DNA from: Clostridiales bacterium
Lineage (GTDB): Bacteria; Bacillota; Clostridia; Oscillospirales; CAG-272
Length of the DNA stretch: 8,189 bases
Assembly (NCBI GenBank): GCA_016280525.1
Contig: JAEEGW010000376.1
Location: 1 to 8,189 of the forward strand
Direction of reading: 5' to 3'
Below, piece after piece: positions 1 to 4,129 of the stretch. Under the pieces are notes generated by a model. The model saw only the letters and a list, made by a program, of their open reading frames with translations, searched no databases and was not told the origin of the DNA. The translations under genes and the position numbers were made by a program. The stretch's first letter is position 1. The number at the start of each line of letters is the position of its first letter.

Positions 1-68
1 GAGGGGTGGGCGACCCACCATAATTCGTCGCGAAGCGACACCTTACCTATTCACTATTCACTATTCAC
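1..68. repeat. Hairpin module, copy 1, ending in a heptamer tandem array
   Basis: Two perfect small hairpins lie in series: 5-10 pairs with 14-19 (ggtggg/cccacc, 3-nt loop), and 27-31 pairs with 35-39 (gtcgc/gcgac, loop gaa). They are followed by accttac and three exact copies of tattcac (48-68). The order gaggggtggg, hairpin, second hairpin, acctt, 7-bp tandem array recurs at 264-357 with different stem bases and a different heptamer, so this is one member of a diverged repeat family. The element may begin before the window. No coding function is visible. Whether it is a non-autonomous mobile element or only a structural repeat cannot be decided here. Confidence 0.7.
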
Positions 69-73
69 TCGGG

Positions 74-137
74 AGGGGATAGGGGTTCCCCGACGCGAAC
101 TGGTGAGCGTTGGGGGTTCGCGTAAGACCCCTCCCCT
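74..137. repeat. Long imperfect inverted repeat (hairpin)
   Basis: The outer arms are 74-78 plus 81-86 against 127-137 (agggg and aggggt against acccct and cccct), with a two-base bulge at 79-80. The inner arms are 94-100 (cgcgaac) against 116-122 (gttcgcg), closing a 15-nt loop. The right arm ends in CCCCTAC (133-139), the heptamer that also ends the neighbouring modules. It is part of the repeat island at 1-483. No T-run follows either arm, so it is not called a terminator. Confidence 0.55.
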
Positions 138-140
138 ACA

Positions 141-194
141 ACGGACGACCAATGGTCGCCCCTACAAGCGGGGCGTCGAGGCGCCGCCCCCTAC
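141..194. repeat. 25-bp palindromic repeat, copy A, plus adjoining GC-rich module
   Basis: Positions 141-165 are identical to 364-388 and 404-428. The core cgaccaatggtcg is a perfect 5-bp palindrome around aat, and the unit ends in cgCCCCTAC. A second module follows (166-194), GC-rich and partly self-complementary, also ending in CCCCTAC (188-194). A diverged relative of that second module follows copy C at 429-453. The repeat is present in multiple copies, intergenic and non-coding. Confidence 0.85.
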
Positions 195-210
195 GTCCAC
201 CGTGTGTCGC

Positions 211-240
211 CCCCTCAAATCTGTGATTTGATGGGAGGGG
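211..240. repeat. Small inverted repeat in the repeat island
   Basis: The heptamer tcaaatc (215-221) pairs with gatttga (225-231) around loop tgt. The flanks cccc (211-214) and gggagggg (233-240) can extend the stem imperfectly. It is followed by G-rich DNA (243-260). It is one more palindromic unit in the gene-free stretch, with no T-run and no obvious function. Confidence 0.5.
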
Positions 241-263
241 TAAGAGGGGGTTTGGGGGGTGAT

Positions 264-357
264 GAGGGGTGGGACCACCCAAGAGCGGCGCAAGCCGCAC
301 AGATCGTCGGCTCCGCCGACACCTTTTTTTATTCTTTATTCTTTATTCTTTATTCTT
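264..357. repeat. Hairpin module, copy 2, ending in a heptamer tandem array
   Basis: This is a diverged second copy of the 1-68 module. It starts with the same gaggggtggg (264-273) and has three hairpins: 267-272 with 275-280, 285-289 with 294-298 (gcggc/gccgc around a GCAA tetraloop), and 306-311 with 315-320 (gtcggc/gccgac, loop tcc). The sequence acc and a T-run follow, then four exact copies of tattctt (330-357). Stems are kept while bases differ from copy 1, and the terminal heptamer changes from tattcac to tattctt. Confidence 0.7.
306..330 (+). terminator. Possible intrinsic terminator, plus-strand direction
   Basis: A 6-bp GC-rich stem (gtcggc 306-311, gccgac 315-320, loop tcc) is followed after acc by seven T residues (324-330). 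It has the form of a Rho-independent terminator for transcription entering from the left. No plus-strand gene is seen in the window before it, so any gene it serves lies outside. It may instead be only part of the repeat module. Confidence 0.35.
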
Positions 358-358
358 T

Positions 359-383
359 AAAAAACGGACGACCAATGGTCGCC
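359..383 (-). terminator. Possible intrinsic terminator for the ATPase gene (repeat copy B)
   Basis: Read on the minus strand, repeat copy B gives ggcgacc, loop att, ggtcgtc (7 pairs including one G-U), then cg and six T residues (364 down to 359). This is a plausible Rho-independent terminator about 100 bp past the stop codon of the minus-strand ATPase gene. Copies A and C lack the T-run, so terminator activity would depend on where the repeat landed. The assignment rests on form alone. Confidence 0.4.
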
Positions 384-388
384 CCTAC
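364..388. repeat. 25-bp palindromic repeat, copy B
   Basis: This is identical over 25 bp to copies A (141-165) and C (404-428), with palindromic core cgaccaatggtcg and terminal CCCCTAC. It is separated from copy C by a 15-bp AT-rich spacer (389-403). Confidence 0.85.
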
Positions 389-403
389 ATTGATTTGATT
401 TAT

Positions 404-454
404 ACGGACGACCAATGGTCGCCCCTACGAGCGGGCTGTTGAAATGCCGCCCTT
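404..454. repeat. 25-bp palindromic repeat, copy C, plus diverged second module
   Basis: Positions 404-428 repeat the 25-bp unit exactly. Positions 429-454 resemble the GC-rich module after copy A (agcggg...gccgccc) but are diverged and lack the closing CCCCTAC. The pairing of the same two modules in the same order at two places suggests they spread or duplicated as a unit. Confidence 0.75.
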
Positions 455-455
455 T

Positions 456-483
456 GAATTCTTAATTCTGAATTCTTAATTTT
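456..483. repeat. 14-bp AT-rich tandem repeat
   Basis: Two near-identical tandem 14-mers, gaattcttaattct (456-469) and gaattcttaatttt (470-483), differ at one position. The array runs into the stop codon of the minus-strand ATPase gene (482-484). It resembles the heptamer arrays at 48-68 and 330-357 in being an AT-rich short tandem array next to palindromic GC-rich modules. Confidence 0.7.
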
Positions 484-1372
484 AAAATTCGTCTTTTCTG
501 TCCTTGAAAAGCCCGTAATACTCTTTCACGGAGTCAAGCTCGCTCCATTTTCTGACGGTCACGGGCGCCGCGTCGAGATCGTAGATAACCGCGCCTTTGA
601 TCGACAGAATAAACGGGGAGTGGGATGAAATAACAAACTGACAGCCGTAAAACCGCGCGGAGTCCGATATGAAATCCGCAAGCTCCTTCTGATGCGCGGC
701 TGACAGGCTGTTCTCCGGCTCGTCAAGCAGGTACAGGGCGTTTTCCTTTATCGCGGATTCAAATATGTCAAGCGCGCTTTCGCCGTTTGAATGAAGCGTT
801 ATATCGCGTCCCGGCATCCTCTTTCTTGCGTATTCCGGCATTGTGGAACGCTTTATTTCGTTATATTTTTTCAGCTCGTCGTAATCGTCAAGACTGCCCA
901 AGCGGTAACCTTCCGTCTGCAGGCGGCGCTTGTCTTCTTTGTACGACTCGAAAATCGTTTTTCTGCTCGCGTCAATGCCTTCGTTTACCGATCGCATATC
1001 GAGCAGGAAGTCAAATACGCCGTCGCTCGTTATCATTTCGCTTTCTGCCGGCAGGTCGTTTTGAAATTCAGCTTTACACAGCGCGACGAAATCCGAAAAG
1101 CAAGGCGACCTGTTGAAAGGCGTTTTGCGTATAAGCCTCAGTTTTTCCGCCATAACGTTCAGCAGCGTGGATTTGCCGCTGCCGTTTTCTCCCGAAAAGA
1201 TAACTACGGACGAGGAAAACTCCAGTTCGTTAAGATATTTGTGTATAAATATGCCGAATGGATAGCCGTCTCCGGAATAACAGCTGAAGTCAAGCTCGGG
1301 CTTTATACCGTTCAGCTTGTAATCCGTTTCTTTTTCCTCACCCGGCAATATAAATCTTTTAAGATAGATCAT
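482..1372 (-). CDS. AAA/ABC-type ATPase, COG3910-like, solitary
   Basis: This 296-residue protein has the complete ABC/SMC-type nucleotide-binding set. Walker A is GENGSGKST (61-69), a signature-like SNGES lies at 195-199, Walker B is ALYLLDEPE (212-220), the D-loop region is NSLS (221-224), and the switch histidine is in SSHSP (249-253). The insertion at about 85-190 is charged and likely helical, as in RecF/SbcC-like AAA ATPases. It should bind and hydrolyse ATP in the cytoplasm; the substrate is unknown. The layout resembles the stand-alone predicted ATPases of COG3910 (recalled, not searched). The start is supported by GGAGGG at 1384-1379, 6 nt before ATG, and by a consensus promoter at 1480-1508. 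It has no same-strand neighbour, so a toxin, nuclease or effector partner is not evident. A link to defence is only possible by analogy with other orphan ATPases. Confidence 0.85.
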   Translation of the reverse strand: MIYLKRFILPGEEKETDYKLNGIKPELDFSCYSGDGYPFGIFIHKYLNELEFSSSVVIFSGENGSGKSTLLNVMAEKLRLIRKTPFNRSPCFSDFVALCKAEFQNDLPAESEMITSDGVFDFLLDMRSVNEGIDASRKTIFESYKEDKRRLQTEGYRLGSLDDYDELKKYNEIKRSTMPEYARKRMPGRDITLHSNGESALDIFESAIKENALYLLDEPENSLSAAHQKELADFISDSARFYGCQFVISSHSPFILSIKGAVIYDLDAAPVTVRKWSELDSVKEYYGLFKDRKDEF

Positions 1373-1392
1373 ACCGCGCCCTCCGTATTAAC

Positions 1393-1467
1393 CCGTGTGA
1401 AAGCACGGATTTCATCACGCAGTGATTTCATCGCGAAGCGATTTCATCCGTTCGCATTTGCGGACGG
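1393..1467 (-). repeat. Tandem hairpin array with 16-bp period in the ATPase leader
   Basis: Four hairpins stand in a row: 1393-1398/1403-1408, 1414-1418/1422-1426 (atcac/gtgat), 1430-1434/1438-1442 (atcgc/gcgat, loop gaa) and 1448-1455/1460-1467 (8 bp, one wobble). The spacer atttcatc recurs exactly at 1409, 1425 and 1441, giving a 16-bp period in which both arms change together while pairing is kept. The array lies between the ATPase promoter and its Shine-Dalgarno, so it should be transcribed as the mRNA leader. The 11-mer tcgcgaagcga (1431-1441) also occurs at 28-38, which links this array to the island at the left end. Confidence 0.75.
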
Positions 1468-1479
1468 TTTTCATTATAA

Positions 1480-1508
1480 ATTATAAGTGATAAAAATTTT
1501 GTTGTCAA
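1480..1508 (-). promoter_or_regulatory. Consensus housekeeping promoter for the ATPase gene
   Basis: On the minus strand, TTGACA (1508-1503) and TATAAT (1485-1480) are separated by exactly 17 bp. Both hexamers match the sigma-A/sigma-70 consensus perfectly. Transcription should start near 1473, giving a leader of about 100 nt that contains the hairpin array. It overlaps a weaker plus-strand promoter for the divergent gene. Confidence 0.8.
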
Positions 1509-1529
1509 GGCAGTTTTTAAAATTATCAT
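1502..1529 (+). promoter_or_regulatory. Candidate promoter for the DUF4349 lipoprotein gene
   Basis: TTGTCA (1502-1507) and TATCAT (1524-1529) lie 16 bp apart on the plus strand, each one mismatch from consensus. The -35 box occupies almost the same bases as the -35 of the minus-strand promoter, so the two polymerases could not bind together. The predicted start near 1536 leaves a leader of about 85 nt before 1621. Confidence 0.45.
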
Positions 1530-1620
1530 GTGACCTTTGCGTATTTTTTACGACTTATTGTGTGAGAGCCGGAAAAACGAGGCTTTTTAACACGTAAAAA
1601 CACATGGGAGGGATATAATT

Positions 1621-2529
1621 ATGAAGAAAATTTTAGTTATCGTACTCGCCGCAGTCATCGCGCTGCCTGTACTCGCGTCGTGCGCCGCAAAAAGCGGTCA
1701 GAGCACGTCTGACAGCTATTCTAATTATTCTGATTCTGACATAAGCGAAGCTCCGATGGAATATGACGGCGTGACTGACAAGTCGACCGAGCAGAAGAGC
1801 GACGCGCCGCAGCAGAAGCTGATCAAACGGTACAAAGTATCCGCGGAGACGAAGGCTTTTGAGCAGACGCTTGCGCTGATAGACCAGACCGTGACGGAAC
1901 TTAACGGCTATTTTGAAAAGCGCACGGAAAACAACGCCTACGGCAGATACAACAGCAGGGTGTTGAACGCCGTTATAAGGATACCGGAAGAGCAGGCGGA
2001 AAGCTTTTTATCCGGCATAAAGGGCGCCGCCAACGTGAAATCGTTTACGAAGACCGCGGAGAACGTTACGGAAGCGTACATAGACGCGGAGGCGAGACTG
2101 CAGACGCTGCAAGCCGAGCGCGAAGGGCTTCTGAACATGATAAGCTCCGTGGACAGCGCCACGCAGTACGAATTCTGGCTCACGCTGCACCGCGAGCTGT
2201 CCGACAAGGAACAGGACATAGCGTCGCTTCAGGCACGGCTCAGAAACTACGACAATCTCGTGTCGTACGCCACTTTCGATATTGAACTGACGGAAGTTGT
2301 GGAATACACGGAGCCGGAAAAAGAAAACTACGGCTCAAGGCTGTCCACCGCGTTTAAGGAAAGCTGGGAGAACTTTGCCGAGAATTTCAAGGACTTCACC
2401 GTCGGGCTCGTGCGCGCGATGCCCACTCTCATCACGCTTGCGGTCATATCCGCCGTGATATTCCTGTGCATATTCCTGCCGATACGCGTGTCAATGGCAA
2501 AACGCAGAAAAGAACAAAATAAGAAATAA
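1621..2529 (+). CDS. DUF4349-family lipoprotein with C-terminal membrane anchor
   Basis: The protein has 302 residues. A lipoprotein signal peptide (1-20) ends in the lipobox LASC, with C21 as the lipidated residue. A Ser/Asp/Gln-rich linker (about 22-65) leads to a folded region (68-228), whose middle (about 152-210) has coiled-coil character. A membrane helix (about 263-288) and a positive tail (MAKRRKEQNKK) end it. This order of signal, DUF4349 core with central coiled coil, and C-terminal helix is the usual DUF4349 layout. The core should sit outside the membrane, held at both ends. No enzymatic motif is visible; a structural or envelope-sensing role is inference. GGGAGG (1606-1611) precedes the ATG by 8-9 nt. 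No convincing terminator is seen after the stop. Confidence 0.85.
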   Translation: MKKILVIVLAAVIALPVLASCAAKSGQSTSDSYSNYSDSDISEAPMEYDGVTDKSTEQKSDAPQQKLIKRYKVSAETKAFEQTLALIDQTVTELNGYFEKRTENNAYGRYNSRVLNAVIRIPEEQAESFLSGIKGAANVKSFTKTAENVTEAYIDAEARLQTLQAEREGLLNMISSVDSATQYEFWLTLHRELSDKEQDIASLQARLRNYDNLVSYATFDIELTEVVEYTEPEKENYGSRLSTAFKESWENFAENFKDFTVGLVRAMPTLITLAVISAVIFLCIFLPIRVSMAKRRKEQNKK

Positions 2530-2592
2530 TACCTCTCTGCCTTTTTATAAATTGTATCTCCATAATATTATTCATAAATATTTTACATAAAA

Positions 2593-2620
2593 ATAACATA
2601 TTTTATTTTATATATGTTAT
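2593..2620. promoter_or_regulatory. Candidate operator: 9-bp dyad over the ydbC-like promoter
   Basis: ATAACATAT (2593-2601) and ATATGTTAT (2612-2620) form a perfect inverted repeat with a 10-bp centre. The left arm covers the -35 position and the right arm overlaps the extended -10 of the next gene, so a dimeric protein bound here would block polymerase. The region is very AT-rich, which raises the chance of a fortuitous dyad. Confidence 0.35.
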
Positions 2621-2623
2621 AAT
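2595..2623 (+). promoter_or_regulatory. Extended -10 promoter for the YdbC-like gene
   Basis: TGTTATAAT (2615-2623) is a perfect TGn-TATAAT extended -10. The -35 position (aacata, 2595-2600, 17-bp spacing) is poor, as extended -10 promoters tolerate. The predicted start near 2630 gives a leader of about 23 nt, just enough for the Shine-Dalgarno at 2643-2647. Confidence 0.65.
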
Positions 2624-2652
2624 GAAATAAAATAAAATATATGGAGGATAAC

Positions 2653-2874
2653 ATGGCAGAACTCAGATTTGAGATCAAAAAGAACTTGGGCTGCATTTCC
2701 GATGAAAAAGGCGGATGGGCTAAGGAACTGAATATTGTAAGCTGGAACGGCAACGATCCCAAATACGATATAAGATCCTGGGATGATTCTCACGAAAAAA
2801 TGGGTAAAGGCATAACCTTATCCGACGACGAGCTCAAAAAGCTCCGTGACCTGTTAAACACCCTGGAACTGTAA
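2653..2874 (+). CDS. YdbC-like PC4-family small nucleic-acid-binding protein
   Basis: This is a 73-residue protein starting MAELRFEIKKN. The pattern GWAKELNIVSWNG, then KYDIRSWD, HEKMGKGITLS and a C-terminal helix (DDELKKLRDLLNTL) matches the short Firmicutes YdbC proteins, which have a PC4-like fold and bind single-stranded nucleic acid (family knowledge, recalled without a search). It is likely cytoplasmic. The start is placed at 2653, not at the ATG 12 bp upstream, because that upstream ATG forms part of the Shine-Dalgarno: GGAGG at 2643-2647 lies 5 nt before the 2653 ATG. The gene appears monocistronic, with its own promoter and a terminator-like hairpin 20-50 bp after the stop. Confidence 0.85.
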   Translation: MAELRFEIKKNLGCISDEKGGWAKELNIVSWNGNDPKYDIRSWDDSHEKMGKGITLSDDELKKLRDLLNTLEL

Positions 2875-2893
2875 TCCGAAACGTAAATACATA

Positions 2894-2928
2894 AAGACTT
2901 ACCGCACGTTACGGCGTGCGTTTGTCTT
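2894..2928 (+). terminator. Probable intrinsic terminator of the YdbC-like gene
   Basis: A 6-bp stem cgcacg (2903-2908) / cgtgcg (2915-2920) with loop ttacgg is followed by the T-rich tail tttgtcttgttg. An outer helix, aagac (2894-2898) with gtctt (2924-2928), can extend the stem. It starts about 20 bp after the stop codon. The tail is interrupted by G and C, so strength is uncertain. Confidence 0.55.
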
Positions 2929-2956
2929 GTTGTATGCGATTATTTAATCCCGTACC

Positions 2957-3784
2957 ATGAAACTGCAAAAGCGCTTTGTTTTGACAAGTAAAGAAGACCT
3001 GATAAAAGACGCCCGCCTGCGCCGTATCCTTACGCTTACGGCGCTTTTTTCCGCTGTCATCGTGCCGCTTATAAACGACGGCGTCATATACACGCTTGTG
3101 GAGTTCACCGCTTCGGACGTGGCGGTGCTGCCGCTTAACTACGTGCTGCGCTATATAGTAGTCATAACCAGATATCTGTGCGTTTTCGTATCGTTTGCCG
3201 CGGTGATAACCGGCATATACCATTACGGATACAAGACGTTCAAAACGCCCGCAGTAATTCTCTTCTGCGGCAGTATAGTCAAGTATATGTTCGCGCAGTT
3301 CGGCTCGTACGTTTTCTGCTACGAGCAGGGATATATCTACACGGCGGAGGTTACGGACGCGGCGGCGGTGATATTCAACTACTTCTTCCTTGCCGTTTTC
3401 GATCTGATCAAAAACGTTGCGCTTGTTATAATATGCTGCAGATTTGCAAAAAAAGCGCGGGAGAACGGCCTGCCGGACGAGTCCGCAAAGCCGGAGAAAA
3501 TACGGCTTTTCAAACTTATAAGCGCCTCGCTTAATAAATCAAATCAGTTCTTCGGTTTTTGCCTGTTTGCCGCGTGCATACACATGGCGTACGAGATATT
3601 ATCAAACTTCTTCTCCGTCACGCTTTTCCAGCTTTTAACGGACGGTTTGCCGGAAACGGGGCTCGACTACGCGGCGCTTTTATCCGGCTACGCGCTGATA
3701 ATTCCGTTCTGCACCGTCGGATTCGTTATATGCTGTACGCTTTGTCTGTACTTTTCATATTTCAAACCGGCTAAAAGACTGTAA
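2957..3784 (+). CDS. Six-helix membrane protein of unknown function
   Basis: I do not recognise this 275-residue protein. The N-terminus (1-23) is basic and likely cytoplasmic. Hydrophobic segments lie at about 24-46, 62-88, 98-121, 134-162, 197-222 and 243-268, giving six predicted helices. A cytoplasmic charged loop at about 163-195 contains KKAREN and ESAKPEKIRLF. Cysteines cluster in helices 4 and 6 (CC at 160-161 and 259-260). No transporter, protease or sensor motif is evident. The overall shape resembles the poorly characterised multi-helix DUF2975-like proteins only loosely, and I do not assign it. The ATG at 2957 has no Shine-Dalgarno, and an in-frame stop at 2945-2947 rules out a longer form. 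A terminator-like hairpin follows 12 bp after the stop, and spoIIID is next. Confidence 0.75.
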   Translation: MKLQKRFVLTSKEDLIKDARLRRILTLTALFSAVIVPLINDGVIYTLVEFTASDVAVLPLNYVLRYIVVITRYLCVFVSFAAVITGIYHYGYKTFKTPAVILFCGSIVKYMFAQFGSYVFCYEQGYIYTAEVTDAAAVIFNYFFLAVFDLIKNVALVIICCRFAKKARENGLPDESAKPEKIRLFKLISASLNKSNQFFGFCLFAACIHMAYEILSNFFSVTLFQLLTDGLPETGLDYAALLSGYALIIPFCTVGFVICCTLCLYFSYFKPAKRL

Positions 3785-3810
3785 TACAAAGGACAACCTC
3801 CGCATATATT
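3782..3810 (+). promoter_or_regulatory. Candidate SigE-like promoter of spoIIID
   Basis: TAATACA (3782-3788) and CATATATT (3803-3810) are separated by 14 bp. Compared with the Bacillus mother-cell sigma-E pattern KMATATT-N14-CATACAHT (recalled), they match at 5 of 7 and 7 of 8 positions. spoIIID is a sigma-E target in Bacillus subtilis, which makes the site reasonable. The start would fall near 3816-3818, in the loop of the hairpin at 3796-3837. The match is imperfect and was found by eye. Confidence 0.3.
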
Positions 3811-3846
3811 TTGCTGTAAAGCAAAGTATGCGGAGGTGATTTTTTT
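3796..3846 (+). terminator. Hairpin plus T-tract: terminator and spoIIID RBS in one
   Basis: A perfect 11-bp stem (acctccgcata 3796-3806, tatgcggaggt 3827-3837) encloses an inner 6-bp stem (tttgct 3810-3815, agcaaa 3820-3825) with loop gtaa. After ga come seven T residues (3840-3846). This is a good Rho-independent terminator for the membrane-protein gene ending at 3784. The same bases GGAGGTGAT (3832-3840) are the Shine-Dalgarno of spoIIID, and the T-tract is its spacer, so the hairpin would also hide that site in any read-through RNA. Confidence 0.7.
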
Positions 3847-4129
3847 GTTATCGGATTATAAAAGCAGATGCGTTATGCTCGGTCAGTACATAGCGGAGCA
3901 CGAAAGCACGGTCAGGCAGACCGCGGCGGTTTTCGGCATCTCAAAGTCCACGGTGCACAAAGACGTTACGGAAAAACTCATGAAAGAAAACCCGGGTCTA
4001 TACAAAAGCGTTTTATCGGTGCTCTGCAAAAACAAGGCGGAACGCCATCTGCGCGGCGGACAGGCGACAAAGCTCAAATACGAGCTTTTAAAAGACTTAT
4101 CATCTTCTTCCGTCAATGACGGAGGCTAA
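3845..4129 (+). CDS. spoIIID: Sporulation transcriptional regulator SpoIIID
   Basis: This 94-residue protein matches the small SpoIIID family along most of its length. The helix-turn-helix is at about 22-41 (TVRQTAAVFGISKSTVHKDV), followed by TEKL and NPGLY, then the basic segment KAERHLRGGQATKLKY (64-79) that in SpoIIID makes additional DNA contacts. In spore formers it acts in the mother cell after sigma-E, switching many genes on and off. The start chosen is TTG at 3845: the very strong GGAGGTGAT (3832-3840) lies 8 nt upstream when counted from GGAGG. A GTG at 3836 is in frame but lies inside that site. The last 30 bp, encoding a Ser-rich tail, overlap the 3' end of the convergent SLH gene. 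It is the best single marker that the host can form endospores. Confidence 0.93.
   Translation: MLSDYKSRCVMLGQYIAEHESTVRQTAAVFGISKSTVHKDVTEKLMKENPGLYKSVLSVLCKNKAERHLRGGQATKLKYELLKDLSSSSVNDGG

Noticed and set aside
204..398. A 64-codon plus-strand open frame in the repeat island
   Set aside because: It is built from palindromic modules, a T-run and the tattctt array. It has no Shine-Dalgarno and no protein-like composition in its second half.
141..428. CRISPR array suggested by three identical 25-bp repeats
   Set aside because: Spacing is irregular (198 bp and 15 bp between units), the unit is strongly palindromic with other modules attached, there are no uniform spacers, and no cas gene is in view.
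791..1486. A 231-codon plus-strand open frame opposite the ATPase gene
   Set aside because: The minus-strand frame carries Walker A, Walker B and signature motifs with a good RBS and promoter. The opposite frame is an antisense shadow that also runs through the hairpin array.
1566..1590. Weak hairpin agcc...ggct followed by ttttt before the DUF4349 gene
   Set aside because: It has only a 4-bp stem with a long loop. It is too weak to call an attenuator or terminator without folding energies.
2530..2640. Possible small gene or terminator between the DUF4349 and YdbC-like genes
   Set aside because: The stretch is AT-rich, without a stable hairpin plus T-run and without an open frame that has an RBS. 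Only the promoter and dyad of the next gene could be supported.
2641..2652. ATG at 2641 as the start of the YdbC-like gene
   Set aside because: Its bases form the Shine-Dalgarno GGAGG for the ATG at 2653, and family members start close to MAELRFEI.
2909..3223. Minus-strand 104-codon open frame across the start of the membrane-protein gene
   Set aside because: It crosses the terminator hairpin, has no ribosome-binding site and no recognisable motif. The plus-strand frame has clear hydrophobic periodicity.
3755..3790. Alternative SigE promoter using TCATATT (3755-3761) with AATACAAA (3783-3790)
   Set aside because: The -35-like box fits well, but the gap is 21 bp instead of about 14, so the two boxes cannot work together.
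3836..3838. GTG at 3836 as the start of spoIIID
   Set aside because: It lies within the Shine-Dalgarno GGAGGTGAT itself. The TTG at 3845 has proper spacing and gives the usual SpoIIID N-terminus length.
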